23,296 nt of DNA from Burkholderiales bacterium (GCA_014379045.1 JACMMK010000066.1:1-23296), one strand, 5' to 3'. Counted from the stretch's first letter, positions 7,861 through 15,904 are shown. Made by a program: numbers and translations. Notes: generated from the sequence alone by a model not told the origin.

Positions 7861-7877
7861 ATCATCAGCGTTGCGTG

Positions 7878-9434
7878 TTACAGCGGGCCCTGCGCCCACG
7901 GCCCCGAGATCGCGAACGTGATCCCCGGCGATTGGATATTGACGAACAGCACACGGCCGTCCGGCGAGAACGTGCCCCCGCAGAACTCGTTGCCGCGCCC
8001 ATCGCCTGTCCCCGCCGCCTTGCCTTGCGCGACCGCATCAGCGCGCACGGCGGCAGTGAGGTTGTTCTCACCGAACGCGTAGGTGTTGCCGTCGGGCAGC
8101 ACACCCATCATCCGGCAACCGAAGACGACGCCGTTCGCGGTGTGCGTGCCACCGTCCTCGAACAACACAATGCCGCCTTTCGGGCTGACCGTGATGTTGT
8201 CGGCGTTGTTGCCGACGCTCGGCATGCCGGCCGGCACGACGAAGATGCAGGTGAGCACCTGCGTGTCGAGATCGAGTTCCCAGACGCAGCCGTCGCCGCC
8301 GCCGACCGTGCCACCCGCGCTGACGCCGCCGGCGGTGTCGACGATGAACATGCTGCGATTCCAGTACCAGATGCCTTCACCGCGGCTCATCTGCGCGCCG
8401 CCCTTGTCGAACCCCTCCTTGAACGGGCCGGCGACGGTGGTGGTGCCGGTCACGAACGGGAAGTAAGGGGCAGGGACCGAAACCGGCTCGGCGTCCGGGT
8501 TGTCGATCGTCACCCACTCGAGCTCGAAGGTGTCGCCGAGTTGCGGTGCCAGCAGCGGCGCCGTGCCGTTGATCTGGTTTCTGATCTTGGCCATCTTCAA
8601 CGTGCCGCCCTGGCCCAGCGACCCGAGCGCACCGGTGGTCACGGTCGGCTCGTACCGGAACAGACCGGCAACGCGCGTCGAGTCGTGCGTCTCGTACACG
8701 AAGCCGGTCTGCGGATCGACGGCGACGGCCTCGTGTTGAAAACGACCCATGCCGACGATCGGCACAGCGGTGGTCTGCGCGGCGTCTACCGGCACTTCGA
8801 ACACGTAACCGTGTTTCAGCCCGGTCGGGCCACCGAGCCCGGTCATGCGGTTCGAAATGGTTTCTTCACAGGTGAGCCAGGTGCCCCAAGGCGTCACGCC
8901 ACCGGCGCAATTGGTCAGCGTGCCCGCGAGGCTCGCGTACGACGAGACCCAGTTGCCGTCGCGAAACACGAGGTTGCTGGTGCCGCCGCCTGGACGGCTC
9001 GGCGAACCCGACGTGGGCACATTGGCAACGCCGTCGTAGGTAGGTACGCTGACGATCGGCGACGACGAGGTGCCGCGCTCGTGATTGCGCACCATCACTA
9101 TCTCGGTGCTGCGACCCACGCGCCGCGTACGTACGACACCCATGCCGTCGTGACTGCTCGGCGTGGGTTGGCCGTCGCTCATGATGTCGCCGGTCCAGCC
9201 GTAGCTCTTGTAGCTGAAGCCCGAAGGCAGCTTCAGCAGCGGCAGACCGGTGGTGAGATCGTTGACCGGCTGGATCGGGCCATACGGGCTGCCGACGAGA
9301 GCGGAGAACCCGGCGGCCTGCGCCATCCGGGTGTGCAACGCGCCGAGCGTCCCCACGAACGGGGCGGCGGCGAGCATCGAAGTCGATTTGATGAATGAAC
9401 GGCGGGTGTTGGACACGCTGTCTGGCACGTACAT
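7878..9434 (-). CDS. PhoX family (DUF839) Tat-exported phosphatase-like protein, copy B
   Basis: The protein has about 518 residues. The Tat signal is NTRRSFIKSTSMLAAAPFVG, followed by the same blocks as copy A: SPYGPI, LTTGLPLLKLPSGFSYKSYG, SSHDGMGVVRTRRVGRSTEI, GGVTPWGTWLTCEETI, FQHEAVAVDPQTGFVYETHD, SRGEGIWYWNRSMFIVDTAGG, NADNITVSPKGGIVLFEDGG, and a C-terminal FSPDGRVLFVNIQSPGITFAISGPW. The long identical runs make it a paralogue of copy A. The start is uncertain. The ATG at 9434 directly abuts AGGAG, with no spacer. The GTG two codons later (9428) has that AGGAG at a normal 6-bp spacing and may be the true start. A longer frame to 9533 looks like untranslated leader. As for copy A, periplasmic phosphatase activity is inferred from the family only. 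It is transcribed first in the PhoX - VPLPA-CTERM - PhoX set. Confidence 0.88.
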   Translation of the reverse strand: MYVPDSVSNTRRSFIKSTSMLAAAPFVGTLGALHTRMAQAAGFSALVGSPYGPIQPVNDLTTGLPLLKLPSGFSYKSYGWTGDIMSDGQPTPSSHDGMGVVRTRRVGRSTEIVMVRNHERGTSSSPIVSVPTYDGVANVPTSGSPSRPGGGTSNLVFRDGNWVSSYASLAGTLTNCAGGVTPWGTWLTCEETISNRMTGLGGPTGLKHGYVFEVPVDAAQTTAVPIVGMGRFQHEAVAVDPQTGFVYETHDSTRVAGLFRYEPTVTTGALGSLGQGGTLKMAKIRNQINGTAPLLAPQLGDTFELEWVTIDNPDAEPVSVPAPYFPFVTGTTTVAGPFKEGFDKGGAQMSRGEGIWYWNRSMFIVDTAGGVSAGGTVGGGDGCVWELDLDTQVLTCIFVVPAGMPSVGNNADNITVSPKGGIVLFEDGGTHTANGVVFGCRMMGVLPDGNTYAFGENNLTAAVRADAVAQGKAAGTGDGRGNEFCGGTFSPDGRVLFVNIQSPGITFAISGPWAQGPL

Positions 9435-9510
9435 CTCCTGTGGACGGATTGAATGACCCGGTTTGTCGGACTGAAGCGAGGGGTCGGCTGTGGCTTCAGA
9501 ACTGCGACAA

Positions 9511-9535
9511 AATCTACACTCAGGATGTGACATCC
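9511..9535 (-). promoter_or_regulatory. Candidate promoter with palindromic operator for PhoX copy B
   Basis: GGATGT-G-ACATCC (9523-9535) is a perfect 6-bp-arm inverted repeat about 90 bp upstream of PhoX copy B. Just downstream on the minus strand is TGTAGATTT, an extended -10-like TAGATT at 9516-9511. The -35 region (TGAAGG) is poor, which would suit an activator- or repressor-controlled promoter. No clear Pho box (repeated CTGTCAT) is present. This is pattern reading only. Confidence 0.3.
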
Positions 9536-9546
9536 TTCATGTTCGA

Positions 9547-9605
9547 CAGGTAGCCCGGATGGCGCTTCAGGGAAGCACGATTGTCATGTGCCGACGGGCT
9601 ACCTG
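9547..9605. repeat. Long hairpin with 11-bp arms, possible extragenic palindromic repeat
   Basis: CAGGTAGCCCG (9547-9557) and CGGGCTACCTG (9595-9605) are perfect inverted arms around 37 bp. The left arm continues as GTAGCCCGGATGGCGCTTC, which resembles interspersed GTAGCCCGGAT-type extragenic repeats seen in many proteobacterial genomes. It lies between the end of the cupin gene and the promoter region of PhoX copy B, so it could also act as a boundary or terminator for the cupin transcript. Confidence 0.45.
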
Positions 9606-9657
9606 AGGGCCGCGGGTCGCGTGACTGGCAGGGTGTTGCGCTGCCACAACCAAGCCT

Positions 9658-10131
9658 TCAAGCGAACAGGCTGCGCATCCAGGCCAGATAGCCCGCCGCT
9701 TCGGGCGAATGTTCGTCCGGCGCGAAGCCAGGCAATTCCGCGGCGGTGCGGGCGATGAACGGTCCTGCCTTCGCTTCGAACACGACGGTTCCGGACTCCA
9801 GCGCGATCAACGAATGAATCGTGCCGTGTGCGATGTCGATTCCGAGCGCGTCCGCGCCCACCCGAAGCACGCGCCGCTCGAGCACGCCACCTTCCACATC
9901 GAACAACAGCACCCCGACCGCGCCGCGCAGCACGAACAGCGTCTCGTCTTTGGTCGGGTCGAGGTGGCGATGCGGCGGCACATACGAGTCCGGCTCGATC
10001 GCGTTCAACAGGCGGTTGCTCGGGTAGTCGTCGCGCGGATGAAAATTGAAATTCCTGCGCCGCCGCGGGCTCGCACGCGCCTCGTCGGACAGCCGGGCCA
10101 ACAACATGGAATCGATCCAGCGCGTGGTCAT
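9658..10131 (-). CDS. WbuC family cupin-fold metalloprotein
   Basis: A 157-residue single-domain cupin. The signature NFNFHPRDDYPSNRLLNAIEP followed by PHRHLDPTKDETLFVLRG is typical of the WbuC family. His54, His56 and Glu63 are the likely metal ligands of cupin motif 1; His102 or His106 in AHGTIHSL would complete the site in motif 2. WbuC proteins were first named from O-antigen clusters and their reaction is not well established, so no substrate is assigned. Here it follows dnaE on the same strand after about 90 bp, and no polysaccharide gene is near. The ATG at 10131 begins MTTRWIDSML. I see no good Shine-Dalgarno, so translation may be weak or the start slightly different. Confidence 0.85.
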   Translation of the reverse strand: MTTRWIDSMLLARLSDEARASPRRRRNFNFHPRDDYPSNRLLNAIEPDSYVPPHRHLDPTKDETLFVLRGAVGVLLFDVEGGVLERRVLRVGADALGIDIAHGTIHSLIALESGTVVFEAKAGPFIARTAAELPGFAPDEHSPEAAGYLAWMRSLFA

Positions 10132-10219
10132 CGGGCAATGTGCCGCATCACGCTCGCCTCATGGGACGCGCACGCACGGGCGCGCATCGACGCGCTCGAA
10201 AAAGCCGGGCGCGTCCGCA

Positions 10220-13200
10220 TCAGTACACGATCTCCACCGCGCCCGGCTGCAGCCACGCGCCGAGCTTGCCGACGAGTTCGTCGTGCAGGTTCACGTTCCA
10301 GCTCTCGCCCAACGTGAGCTTCGCCTGCGCGTAACTGTTGTCGTATAGGATCTGCACCGGGCACGGGCCGTTGCGATACGGCCCCAGCACCTCGCGCAGT
10401 TTCGCGCTGTGCGAGCCGCCATTGCAGCGCAGCCGCAGTCCGCGCGCAAACCGGTTGCGTGCTGCGGCGAGGTCGTACACCTTTTCCGCGGCAATCCGAC
10501 GAAAGGTGTCGACGCTCGCTTCGTCCCCCGGCACCTGGCCCCCTGCGCCCCCCGAACCGGCGCGCCGGATGTCGCGCACCTTCACTTCCATCACGAGCAG
10601 CGCGTCTTCGACGATGGTCTTGCGATGCAGGTCGTAGAGCTCGCCATACATCGTCACTTCGACCGCTGCGGTCCCGTCGGACAGCGTGATCACGATCAGG
10701 CGCGCGCTGTTCTGCGTCTTCAACTGCCGCACCGACTCGACGACACCGGCGATCGACTGCGTCGCCTGCGCGCCACCCCCGTACTCGTAGCCGTTGGCGA
10801 TCGGCGCGAGCCGCTCGAGCGTGGTGCGCACGAACGCACCGAGCTCGTCGCGATACGCCGAGTACGGATGGCCGGAGTAGTAGAACCCCAGTGCGGCTTT
10901 CTCTTCGCGCAGTTGTTCGCGACGGTCCCACGCCGGCGGGTCGGGCAGGCGTACCGGCGGGCGCGCCTCGGTCTCGCTGCCGCCGAACAGCGACACCTGC
11001 TGCGCATTGCGTTCGCGTTGCTCGGCCGAAGCGAGCGCGAGGCCCACCCACGAGAGCTGGCGTGCACGATTGTCGTCGAGTGCATCGAAGGCACCTGCGC
11101 GAACCAGCGCCTCGACCACGCGCCGGTTCACCATCCGCTTGTCGACGCGCGCGCACAGATCGAACAGGTCCCGGAACGCGCCGCTGCGCGCTCGCTCCGC
11201 GGCGATCGCATCGATTGCCGCCTCGCCGGTACCCTTGACCGCCCCCAACCCGAAGCGGATCGACTGCGTGTCGATCGGCACGAACCGGTACTCGCCCGAA
11301 TTCACGTCCGGTGCCAGCACGACGAGGCCGTTTTCTCGTGCGTCCTGGCAGAGTGCGCGCACCTTGTCGGCATCGTCCATCACCGCCGAGAGGTTCGCGG
11401 CAAAGAACGCGGCCGCGTGGTGCACCTTGAACCACGCGGTCTGGTAGGCGACCAGCGCATACGCTGCCGCGTGGGACTTGTTGAAGCCGTACCCGGCGAA
11501 CTTCTCCATCAGGTCGAACATCTCGTTCGCCTTCGGCGCGCTGATGCCCGAGCGCGCCGCGCCGTCGGCGAAGATCTGCCGCTGTTCGGCCATCTCTTCC
11601 AGCTTCTTCTTGCCCATCGCGCGGCGCAGCAGATCAGCGCCGCCGAGCGAGTAGCCGCCGACGAGCTGCGCCATCTGCATCACCTGCTCCTGGTACACCA
11701 TGATGCCGTAGGTTTCGGCGAGCACCTGCTCGACCCGCGGATCGGGGTACGCGACCGCATGGCGCCCATGCTTGCGGTCGCAGAACTCGGGGATCAGGTC
11801 CATCGGCCCCGGCCGGTACAGCGCGACCAGCGCAATGATGTCCTCGAAGCGGTCAGGACGCGCGAGCTTCAGCAGATCGCGCATGCCGCGTGATTCGAAC
11901 TGGAACACCGCGGTCGTGTTCGCCCGCGCGAACAGCCGATAGGTCTGGACGTCGTCGAGCGGTAGCGCATCGAGGCGGATCGACGCGTGGGGGTCGAGGC
12001 GCGCGATGAACTTGAGGGTCCAGTCGAGGATCGTCAGCGTGGTGAGGCCGAGAAAGTCGAACTTGACCAGCCCGACCGCCTCGACGTCGTCCTTGTCGAA
12101 CTGGCTCACTGCCGCGTCGGTGCCCTCGGCGACATAGAGCGGACAGAACTCGGTCAACTTGCCGGGGGCGATCAGCACGCCGCCTGCGTGCATGCCGACG
12201 TTGCGCACGACGCCTTCCAGGCGCTCGCCCAGCGCCAGCAGTTCGGCGACCTCCTCCTCGGCCTTCTCGCGTGCTTCGATCTGCGGCTCGACCTCGCGCG
12301 CATAGATCACGTTGGGCTGTGCGTCGCCGCTGCGGCGCCTGAGCGTGACCACCTTGCCGGGCTGGAACGGCACGAGCTTCGCGATCTGGTCGCAGAAGGA
12401 GAACGGCAGATCGAGCACGCGCCCGGCATCGCGCACGACGGCACGCGCGGCCATCGTGCCGAAGGTAACGATCTGCGCGACGCTTTCGGTTCCGTACTTC
12501 TCGCGCACGTAGCCGATCACGCGATCGCGTCCCTCCTGGCAGAAGTCGATGTCGAAATCAGGCATCGACACGCGCTCCGGGTTCAGGAAGCGTTCGAACA
12601 GCAGGTTGTAGCGCAGCGGATCCAGATCGGTGATGCCGAGCGAATAGGCGACCAGCGAGCCCGCGCCGGAACCACGTCCCGGCCCGACCGGCACCTGACT
12701 GCGCTTGGCCCAGTTGATGAAGTCGGCGACGATCAGGAAGTAACCCGGGAAGCCCATCTTGACGATGGTCTCGATCTCGAACGCCAGGCGCTCGCGATAG
12801 CGCGGCGCCGCGCGCGCGCGCTCGTCCGGATGGGGATACAGCGCCGCCAGCCGGACGTCCAGGCCGCGTTCGGCCTCGCGCTGCATGAACGCATCGAGCG
12901 TGACGCCGTCCGGTGTCGGAAACCGCGGCAGATGCGTCGTGCCCAGCACGAGTTCGAGGTTGCAGCGCTTCGCGATCTCGACCGAGTTCGCCAGCGCCGA
13001 GGGCAGGTCGGCAAAGCGCGCGACCATCTGTTCGGCCGACAGCAGATACTGCTCGGCGGTGTAGCGCCGCGGACGACGCGGGTCGCCGAGCGAATAGCCC
13101 TCGGCGATGCACACGCGCGCCTCGTGCGCCCGGAAGTCGTCGGCGTCGAGAAACTGCACCGGGTGCGTCGCGACCAGCGGCACGCCGAGGCGCGCGGCGA

Positions 13201-13765
13201 GCGGTGCACAGGCGCGCAGGTGTACCTCGTCCTCCGGGTGTCCCGCGCGCTGTACCTCGAGATAGAACCGGCGCGGCATCCGCGTCGCCCATTCGGTGGC
13301 GAGCGCTTCGGCAAGTCCATCGTTGCCGGCAGCGAGTGCGGCGCCGATCTCGCCGTGGCGGGCCCCGCACAGCGCGATCAGCCCCTGACCGCCGTCGCCG
13401 TCGAGCCACTCGCGGCGCAGTTCGGGCCGGCCGCGGCCCTGGTTTTCGCGGTACGCCCGGGTGATCAGTTCGCAGAGTCGCAGATAGCCGACCCGCGACT
13501 GGCACAGCAACAACATCCGCGCCGGGCGATCGCGCTCGTTGGGCTGCGACAGCCACAGGTCGCAGCCGGCGATCGGCTTGATGCCGCGCGCAGCCGCGGC
13601 ACGATAGAACTTGATCAGCCCGAACAGGTTGCCGGCGTCGGTCAGTGCCAGCGCCGGCATGCCGAGCGCCTTCGCACGTTCGAGCGCGAGTTCGGGCTGG
13701 ACGAGCCCGTCACTGACCGAATACTCGCTGTGCAGGCGAAGGTGGACGAAAGCGGGGGCGGTCAT
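10220..13765 (-). CDS. dnaE: DNA polymerase III alpha subunit
   Basis: A 1181-residue replicative polymerase (E. coli DnaE has 1160). The order is normal. An N-terminal PHP domain starts at FVHLRLHSEYSVSDGL. The palm has MPDFDIDFCQEGRDRV, with catalytic Asp403 and Asp405, and the third Asp570 in VKFDFLGL. The fingers carry the RNVGMHAGGVLIAPGKL and YRPGPMDLIPEF blocks and FNKSHAAAYALVAYQTAWFK. A helix-hairpin-helix region and an OB fold (SIAGVVESVRQLKT...LIVITLSDGTAAVEVTMY) precede the C-terminal tail. The start at 13765 (MTAPAFVHLRLHSEYS) matches other DnaE proteins; the frame stays open to 13972, but that extension has no family features. There is no obvious Shine-Dalgarno. One oddity is a basic insertion of about 20 residues near 471-490 between the IAKLVPF and EVEPQ segments. 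It synthesises the bulk of chromosomal DNA within the holoenzyme. Confidence 0.97.
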   Translation of the reverse strand: MTAPAFVHLRLHSEYSVSDGLVQPELALERAKALGMPALALTDAGNLFGLIKFYRAAAARGIKPIAGCDLWLSQPNERDRPARMLLLCQSRVGYLRLCELITRAYRENQGRGRPELRREWLDGDGGQGLIALCGARHGEIGAALAAGNDGLAEALATEWATRMPRRFYLEVQRAGHPEDEVHLRACAPLAARLGVPLVATHPVQFLDADDFRAHEARVCIAEGYSLGDPRRPRRYTAEQYLLSAEQMVARFADLPSALANSVEIAKRCNLELVLGTTHLPRFPTPDGVTLDAFMQREAERGLDVRLAALYPHPDERARAAPRYRERLAFEIETIVKMGFPGYFLIVADFINWAKRSQVPVGPGRGSGAGSLVAYSLGITDLDPLRYNLLFERFLNPERVSMPDFDIDFCQEGRDRVIGYVREKYGTESVAQIVTFGTMAARAVVRDAGRVLDLPFSFCDQIAKLVPFQPGKVVTLRRRSGDAQPNVIYAREVEPQIEAREKAEEEVAELLALGERLEGVVRNVGMHAGGVLIAPGKLTEFCPLYVAEGTDAAVSQFDKDDVEAVGLVKFDFLGLTTLTILDWTLKFIARLDPHASIRLDALPLDDVQTYRLFARANTTAVFQFESRGMRDLLKLARPDRFEDIIALVALYRPGPMDLIPEFCDRKHGRHAVAYPDPRVEQVLAETYGIMVYQEQVMQMAQLVGGYSLGGADLLRRAMGKKKLEEMAEQRQIFADGAARSGISAPKANEMFDLMEKFAGYGFNKSHAAAYALVAYQTAWFKVHHAAAFFAANLSAVMDDADKVRALCQDARENGLVVLAPDVNSGEYRFVPIDTQSIRFGLGAVKGTGEAAIDAIAAERARSGAFRDLFDLCARVDKRMVNRRVVEALVRAGAFDALDDNRARQLSWVGLALASAEQRERNAQQVSLFGGSETEARPPVRLPDPPAWDRREQLREEKAALGFYYSGHPYSAYRDELGAFVRTTLERLAPIANGYEYGGGAQATQSIAGVVESVRQLKTQNSARLIVITLSDGTAAVEVTMYGELYDLHRKTIVEDALLVMEVKVRDIRRAGSGGAGGQVPGDEASVDTFRRIAAEKVYDLAAARNRFARGLRLRCNGGSHSAKLREVLGPYRNGPCPVQILYDNSYAQAKLTLGESWNVNLHDELVGKLGAWLQPGAVEIVY

Positions 13766-13902
13766 CGAAGCGCCGAGGTAAAGGCTGGACAGCAGGGGTG
13801 GGACGTGAACGGCAAAGGCGCGCGATGGAAGCGCGCTCGGCACGCGCGAATCGCGGCGCATTGCGTGAACGCGCGGACGTCGCCGCAGGTGCGTGTCGTC
13901 CC

Positions 13903-13908
13903 ATTTTA
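13903..13908 (-). promoter_or_regulatory. Candidate -10 box for dnaE
   Basis: On the minus strand the sequence CGTAAAATGGGA contains TAAAAT, a good -10 hexamer, about 140 bp upstream of the dnaE start. The best -35 candidate (TCGACC, about 20 bp further up) is poor, so this is tentative. Confidence 0.3.
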
Positions 13909-14151
13909 CGGCGCACGCCCCCCACCAGGGTCGAGCGCGTCTGAAAACGCCACGCGCCTGCCGCCCCGCCACTTTTACGGGGCGGGCGATTGAAAAAATA
14001 CTTCAACCCGCCCAGACTCTGCCGATATAGGTCGGTATCACGCCTGTCTGGTGCACCTGAAGAGCGCATGTGCGTTGCTGTGGGTACGGGTGCCGCGCCG
14101 GTGCTGTCGGTTGGGCCCCTTCGGCAAACTTTGTACGCGACGGTCGGCGCT

Positions 14152-14178
14152 GCGACACCGCCGCGACACCGCGACACC
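14152..14178 (+). repeat. Short GCGACACC repeat, three units
   Basis: GCGACACC occurs at 14152-14159, 14163-14170 and 14171-14178, the last two in direct tandem. It ends about 30 bp before the DUF4124 gene start. It may be chance low complexity. Confidence 0.4.
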
Positions 14179-14207
14179 GCGCAACCGTCCGACCGTCTGG
14201 ATCTCGA

Positions 14208-14771
14208 ATGTCACGTCTCCCCGCCCGCCATTCGCTGCTCGCCCCAGGCGCACCGCACCTGGTGCGCTTCGTCGTAGCTTGCCTGCTCACCGTTTTCGCC
14301 CCGGGCGCGGTGGCGCAGGCGATCTTCAAGTCGGTCGACTCGGCCGGCCGCGTGATCTACTCGCAGGAACCTGTCGCCGGCGCGGTCACGGTCGAAAAAG
14401 TGGATGTGACGCCGAAAGTGACGGTCGACCGGCCTGCCCCGACCAGCTCGGGGCAAGGCGCGGCCGACGCGAAACGCGCCGAGACGCAGCGCCAGAACGA
14501 GGACTTCCGGCAGCGCCAGCAGTCGCGCGAGTCGCAGCGGCAGAAGGCGATGGACGCGGTCAACGCGGCCGAGCGTGACGTGGAAACCGCACAGAAAGCG
14601 CTCGAAGCAGGCCAGGAAACCAGCCAGGTCGGCGATCGCCAGGGAATCGGCGGCGTGCGCAGCCGGCCGACCGATCAATATCTCGACCGCGTGCGCAAAC
14701 TCGAAGCCGATGTCGACGCCGCCCGACGCCGTCTCACCGAAGCCCAGGCCCGGCTGCGCGATACGCCGTAG
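14208..14771 (+). CDS. DUF4124 domain-containing exported protein with coiled-coil tail
   Basis: 187 residues from the ATG at 14208. The frame extends upstream to 14070, but only from 14208 does a signal peptide follow (about residues 1-36, hydrophobic LVRFVVACLLTVFAPGAVAQ). Right after cleavage is a DUF4124 motif, AIFKSVDSAGRVIYSQEPVAG, a short beta unit common in periplasmic proteins of beta- and gammaproteobacteria. The rest (about 75-187) is highly charged and rich in Gln, Arg, Ala and Glu, with heptad-like spacing (RQNEDFRQRQQSRESQRQK; YLDRVRKLEADVDAARRRL). This suggests two coiled-coil helices split by a Gly-rich turn. The function of the family is unknown; a periplasmic scaffold or envelope role is only a guess. 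It is monocistronic and converges on the MFS gene with 14 bp between stops. Confidence 0.82.
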   Translation: MSRLPARHSLLAPGAPHLVRFVVACLLTVFAPGAVAQAIFKSVDSAGRVIYSQEPVAGAVTVEKVDVTPKVTVDRPAPTSSGQGAADAKRAETQRQNEDFRQRQQSRESQRQKAMDAVNAAERDVETAQKALEAGQETSQVGDRQGIGGVRSRPTDQYLDRVRKLEADVDAARRRLTEAQARLRDTP

Positions 14772-14785
14772 TCGCGCAGCCGGCT

Positions 14786-15904
14786 TCAAGCCTTCCGGCT
14801 CATCCATCCGCCGATCAGCAGGAAACCTGCGGCCAGCGCGAACACCGGGGCGACGCCGAGAACGCTGCCCAGCGCACCTGCAGTGACCGGCACGGTCACG
14901 TGCGCGATATTGTTGATCGCGAGCCGCATCCCGGTGACTTCGCCACCGCGCCCTTCCGGCGACCGGTTGAACGCCATCGTCAAGGTCAGCGGCTGGCCGA
15001 CACCGAGCGCACCGCCGACCAGAAACGCGACGGCGAGCAACTGCAGGTAGTTCTCGATGAACGGGAACACCACGTACAGCGTCGCGCCGAACACCATCGA
15101 CGCGAGCAGCACCGGCCGGATGCGAAAGCGTGCGGTCAGCGGCCCGAGCCCCAGGCGCATCACGAACCCGCCGATCGCGAAGGCGCCCAGGATCTGGCCG
15201 ATCTGGGCCGGCGACAGATGGATGTTGTAGCCGTAGATCGGGACATAGAACGTGAACAGATCCCAGCCGGTGACGATGAACGCGCTGGCGATGATGATCT
15301 TGCGCAACTCCGGGTTGGCGAGCAGTTCGAACGAACTTCCGGGCTTCGCCGCGCCCGAGGACACCCCGGGCGCGGCGAGGGATCGACTGAACGCGAGCAC
15401 CGCCACCGCGATCAGCATCGCAACTGAAAGCACGCCCGAGGCGATTCCATGGTCGAACCACTCGATCAGGTACCCGGTGCTGACCGGGCCGACGAGGTTC
15501 GCTGCCGAGTAACCGAGCGACAGCGTGGCGAAGTTGCGCGTGCGCTCGGCCTTCGGACCGTACTGTCCGGCAAGGCTCTGCGTGGGGACGTTATAGAACA
15601 CGAAGCCGAAGCCGATCAGCGTCGCCGACACGAACAACGCCGGCACCGCCGGAAACACGAAGGGGATCGCCAACCCCAGTGCGATCGCGACGCAGCCCCA
15701 GACCATCGGCCGGCGTGTGCCGAAGCGATCGGCGACGCGTCCCGCGTACACCGCGAGCAGCAGCGGCATCACCGAATACGTCGCGATCAGCAGCCCGATC
15801 GTCCACTTGCTCGTGTTCAGGTCGAGCGCCAGAAGCGTCGCGAGCACCCGGCTGCCCATCTGGCAGGCAAGGACGATCATCGTGACGAACGCGAGCAGAT
15901 ACAT
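14786..15904 (-). CDS. MFS transporter
   Basis: About 372 residues with repeated hydrophobic segments, consistent with 12 transmembrane helices. The MFS loop 2-3 motif appears as YAGRVADRFGTRRPMVWG, and the second half has a matching LGLGPLTARFRIRPVL. Other recognisable parts are FVFYNVPTQSLAGQYG in helix 4, LSLGYSAANLVGPVSTGYLIEWF in helix 5, and MAFNRSPEGRGGEVTGMRLAINN in the C-terminal half. It is an inner-membrane secondary transporter; sugar, drug or carboxylate substrates cannot be told apart. The ATG at 15904 starts just before helix 1 (MYLLAFVTMIVLACQ). The frame continues to a GTG at 16015, which would add a 37-residue cytoplasmic N-terminus; neither has a convincing Shine-Dalgarno. 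It lies downstream of the unknown membrane protein gene on the same strand. Confidence 0.88.
   Translation of the reverse strand: MYLLAFVTMIVLACQMGSRVLATLLALDLNTSKWTIGLLIATYSVMPLLLAVYAGRVADRFGTRRPMVWGCVAIALGLAIPFVFPAVPALFVSATLIGFGFVFYNVPTQSLAGQYGPKAERTRNFATLSLGYSAANLVGPVSTGYLIEWFDHGIASGVLSVAMLIAVAVLAFSRSLAAPGVSSGAAKPGSSFELLANPELRKIIIASAFIVTGWDLFTFYVPIYGYNIHLSPAQIGQILGAFAIGGFVMRLGLGPLTARFRIRPVLLASMVFGATLYVVFPFIENYLQLLAVAFLVGGALGVGQPLTLTMAFNRSPEGRGGEVTGMRLAINNIAHVTVPVTAGALGSVLGVAPVFALAAGFLLIGGWMSRKA

Larger units (their letters stand above)
13766..14207. other. Divergent intergenic region between dnaE and the DUF4124 gene
   Basis: About 440 bp without a supported gene. It must hold the dnaE promoter (minus) and that of the DUF4124 gene (plus). 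Short frames here, such as one from 13990 to 14277, start on weak codons and have Arg/Pro-rich compositions typical of non-coding GC-rich DNA. Visible elements are a CCGCCCC/GGGGCGG inverted pair at 13961-13967 and 13979-13985, an A-rich TTGAA-N7-TTCAA repeat just to its right, and three GCGACACC units at 14152-14178. Confidence 0.6.

Noticed and set aside
7875..9398. 507-codon plus-strand open frame
   Set aside because: Mirror of PhoX copy B, no recognisable domain; the minus-strand reading has a full family signature.
10164..10216. GGACGCGC/GCGCGTCC inverted repeat after dnaE
   Set aside because: Arms of 8 bp are 37 bp apart with no T-tract; likely chance in GC-rich DNA, not a terminator.
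10128..11435. 435-codon minus-strand open frame in another frame of dnaE
   Set aside because: Overlaps the dnaE 3' part in a shifted frame, Arg-rich, no domain; dnaE itself is intact, so it is not a frameshift product.
11987..13993. 668-codon plus-strand open frame
   Set aside because: Antisense to dnaE; composition and lack of motifs mark it as a shadow despite its length.
13990..14277. Small plus-strand ORF beginning MKKYFNPP
   Set aside because: Starts on TTG without a Shine-Dalgarno, changes to Arg/Pro/Thr-rich low-information sequence, and overlaps the DUF4124 gene start.
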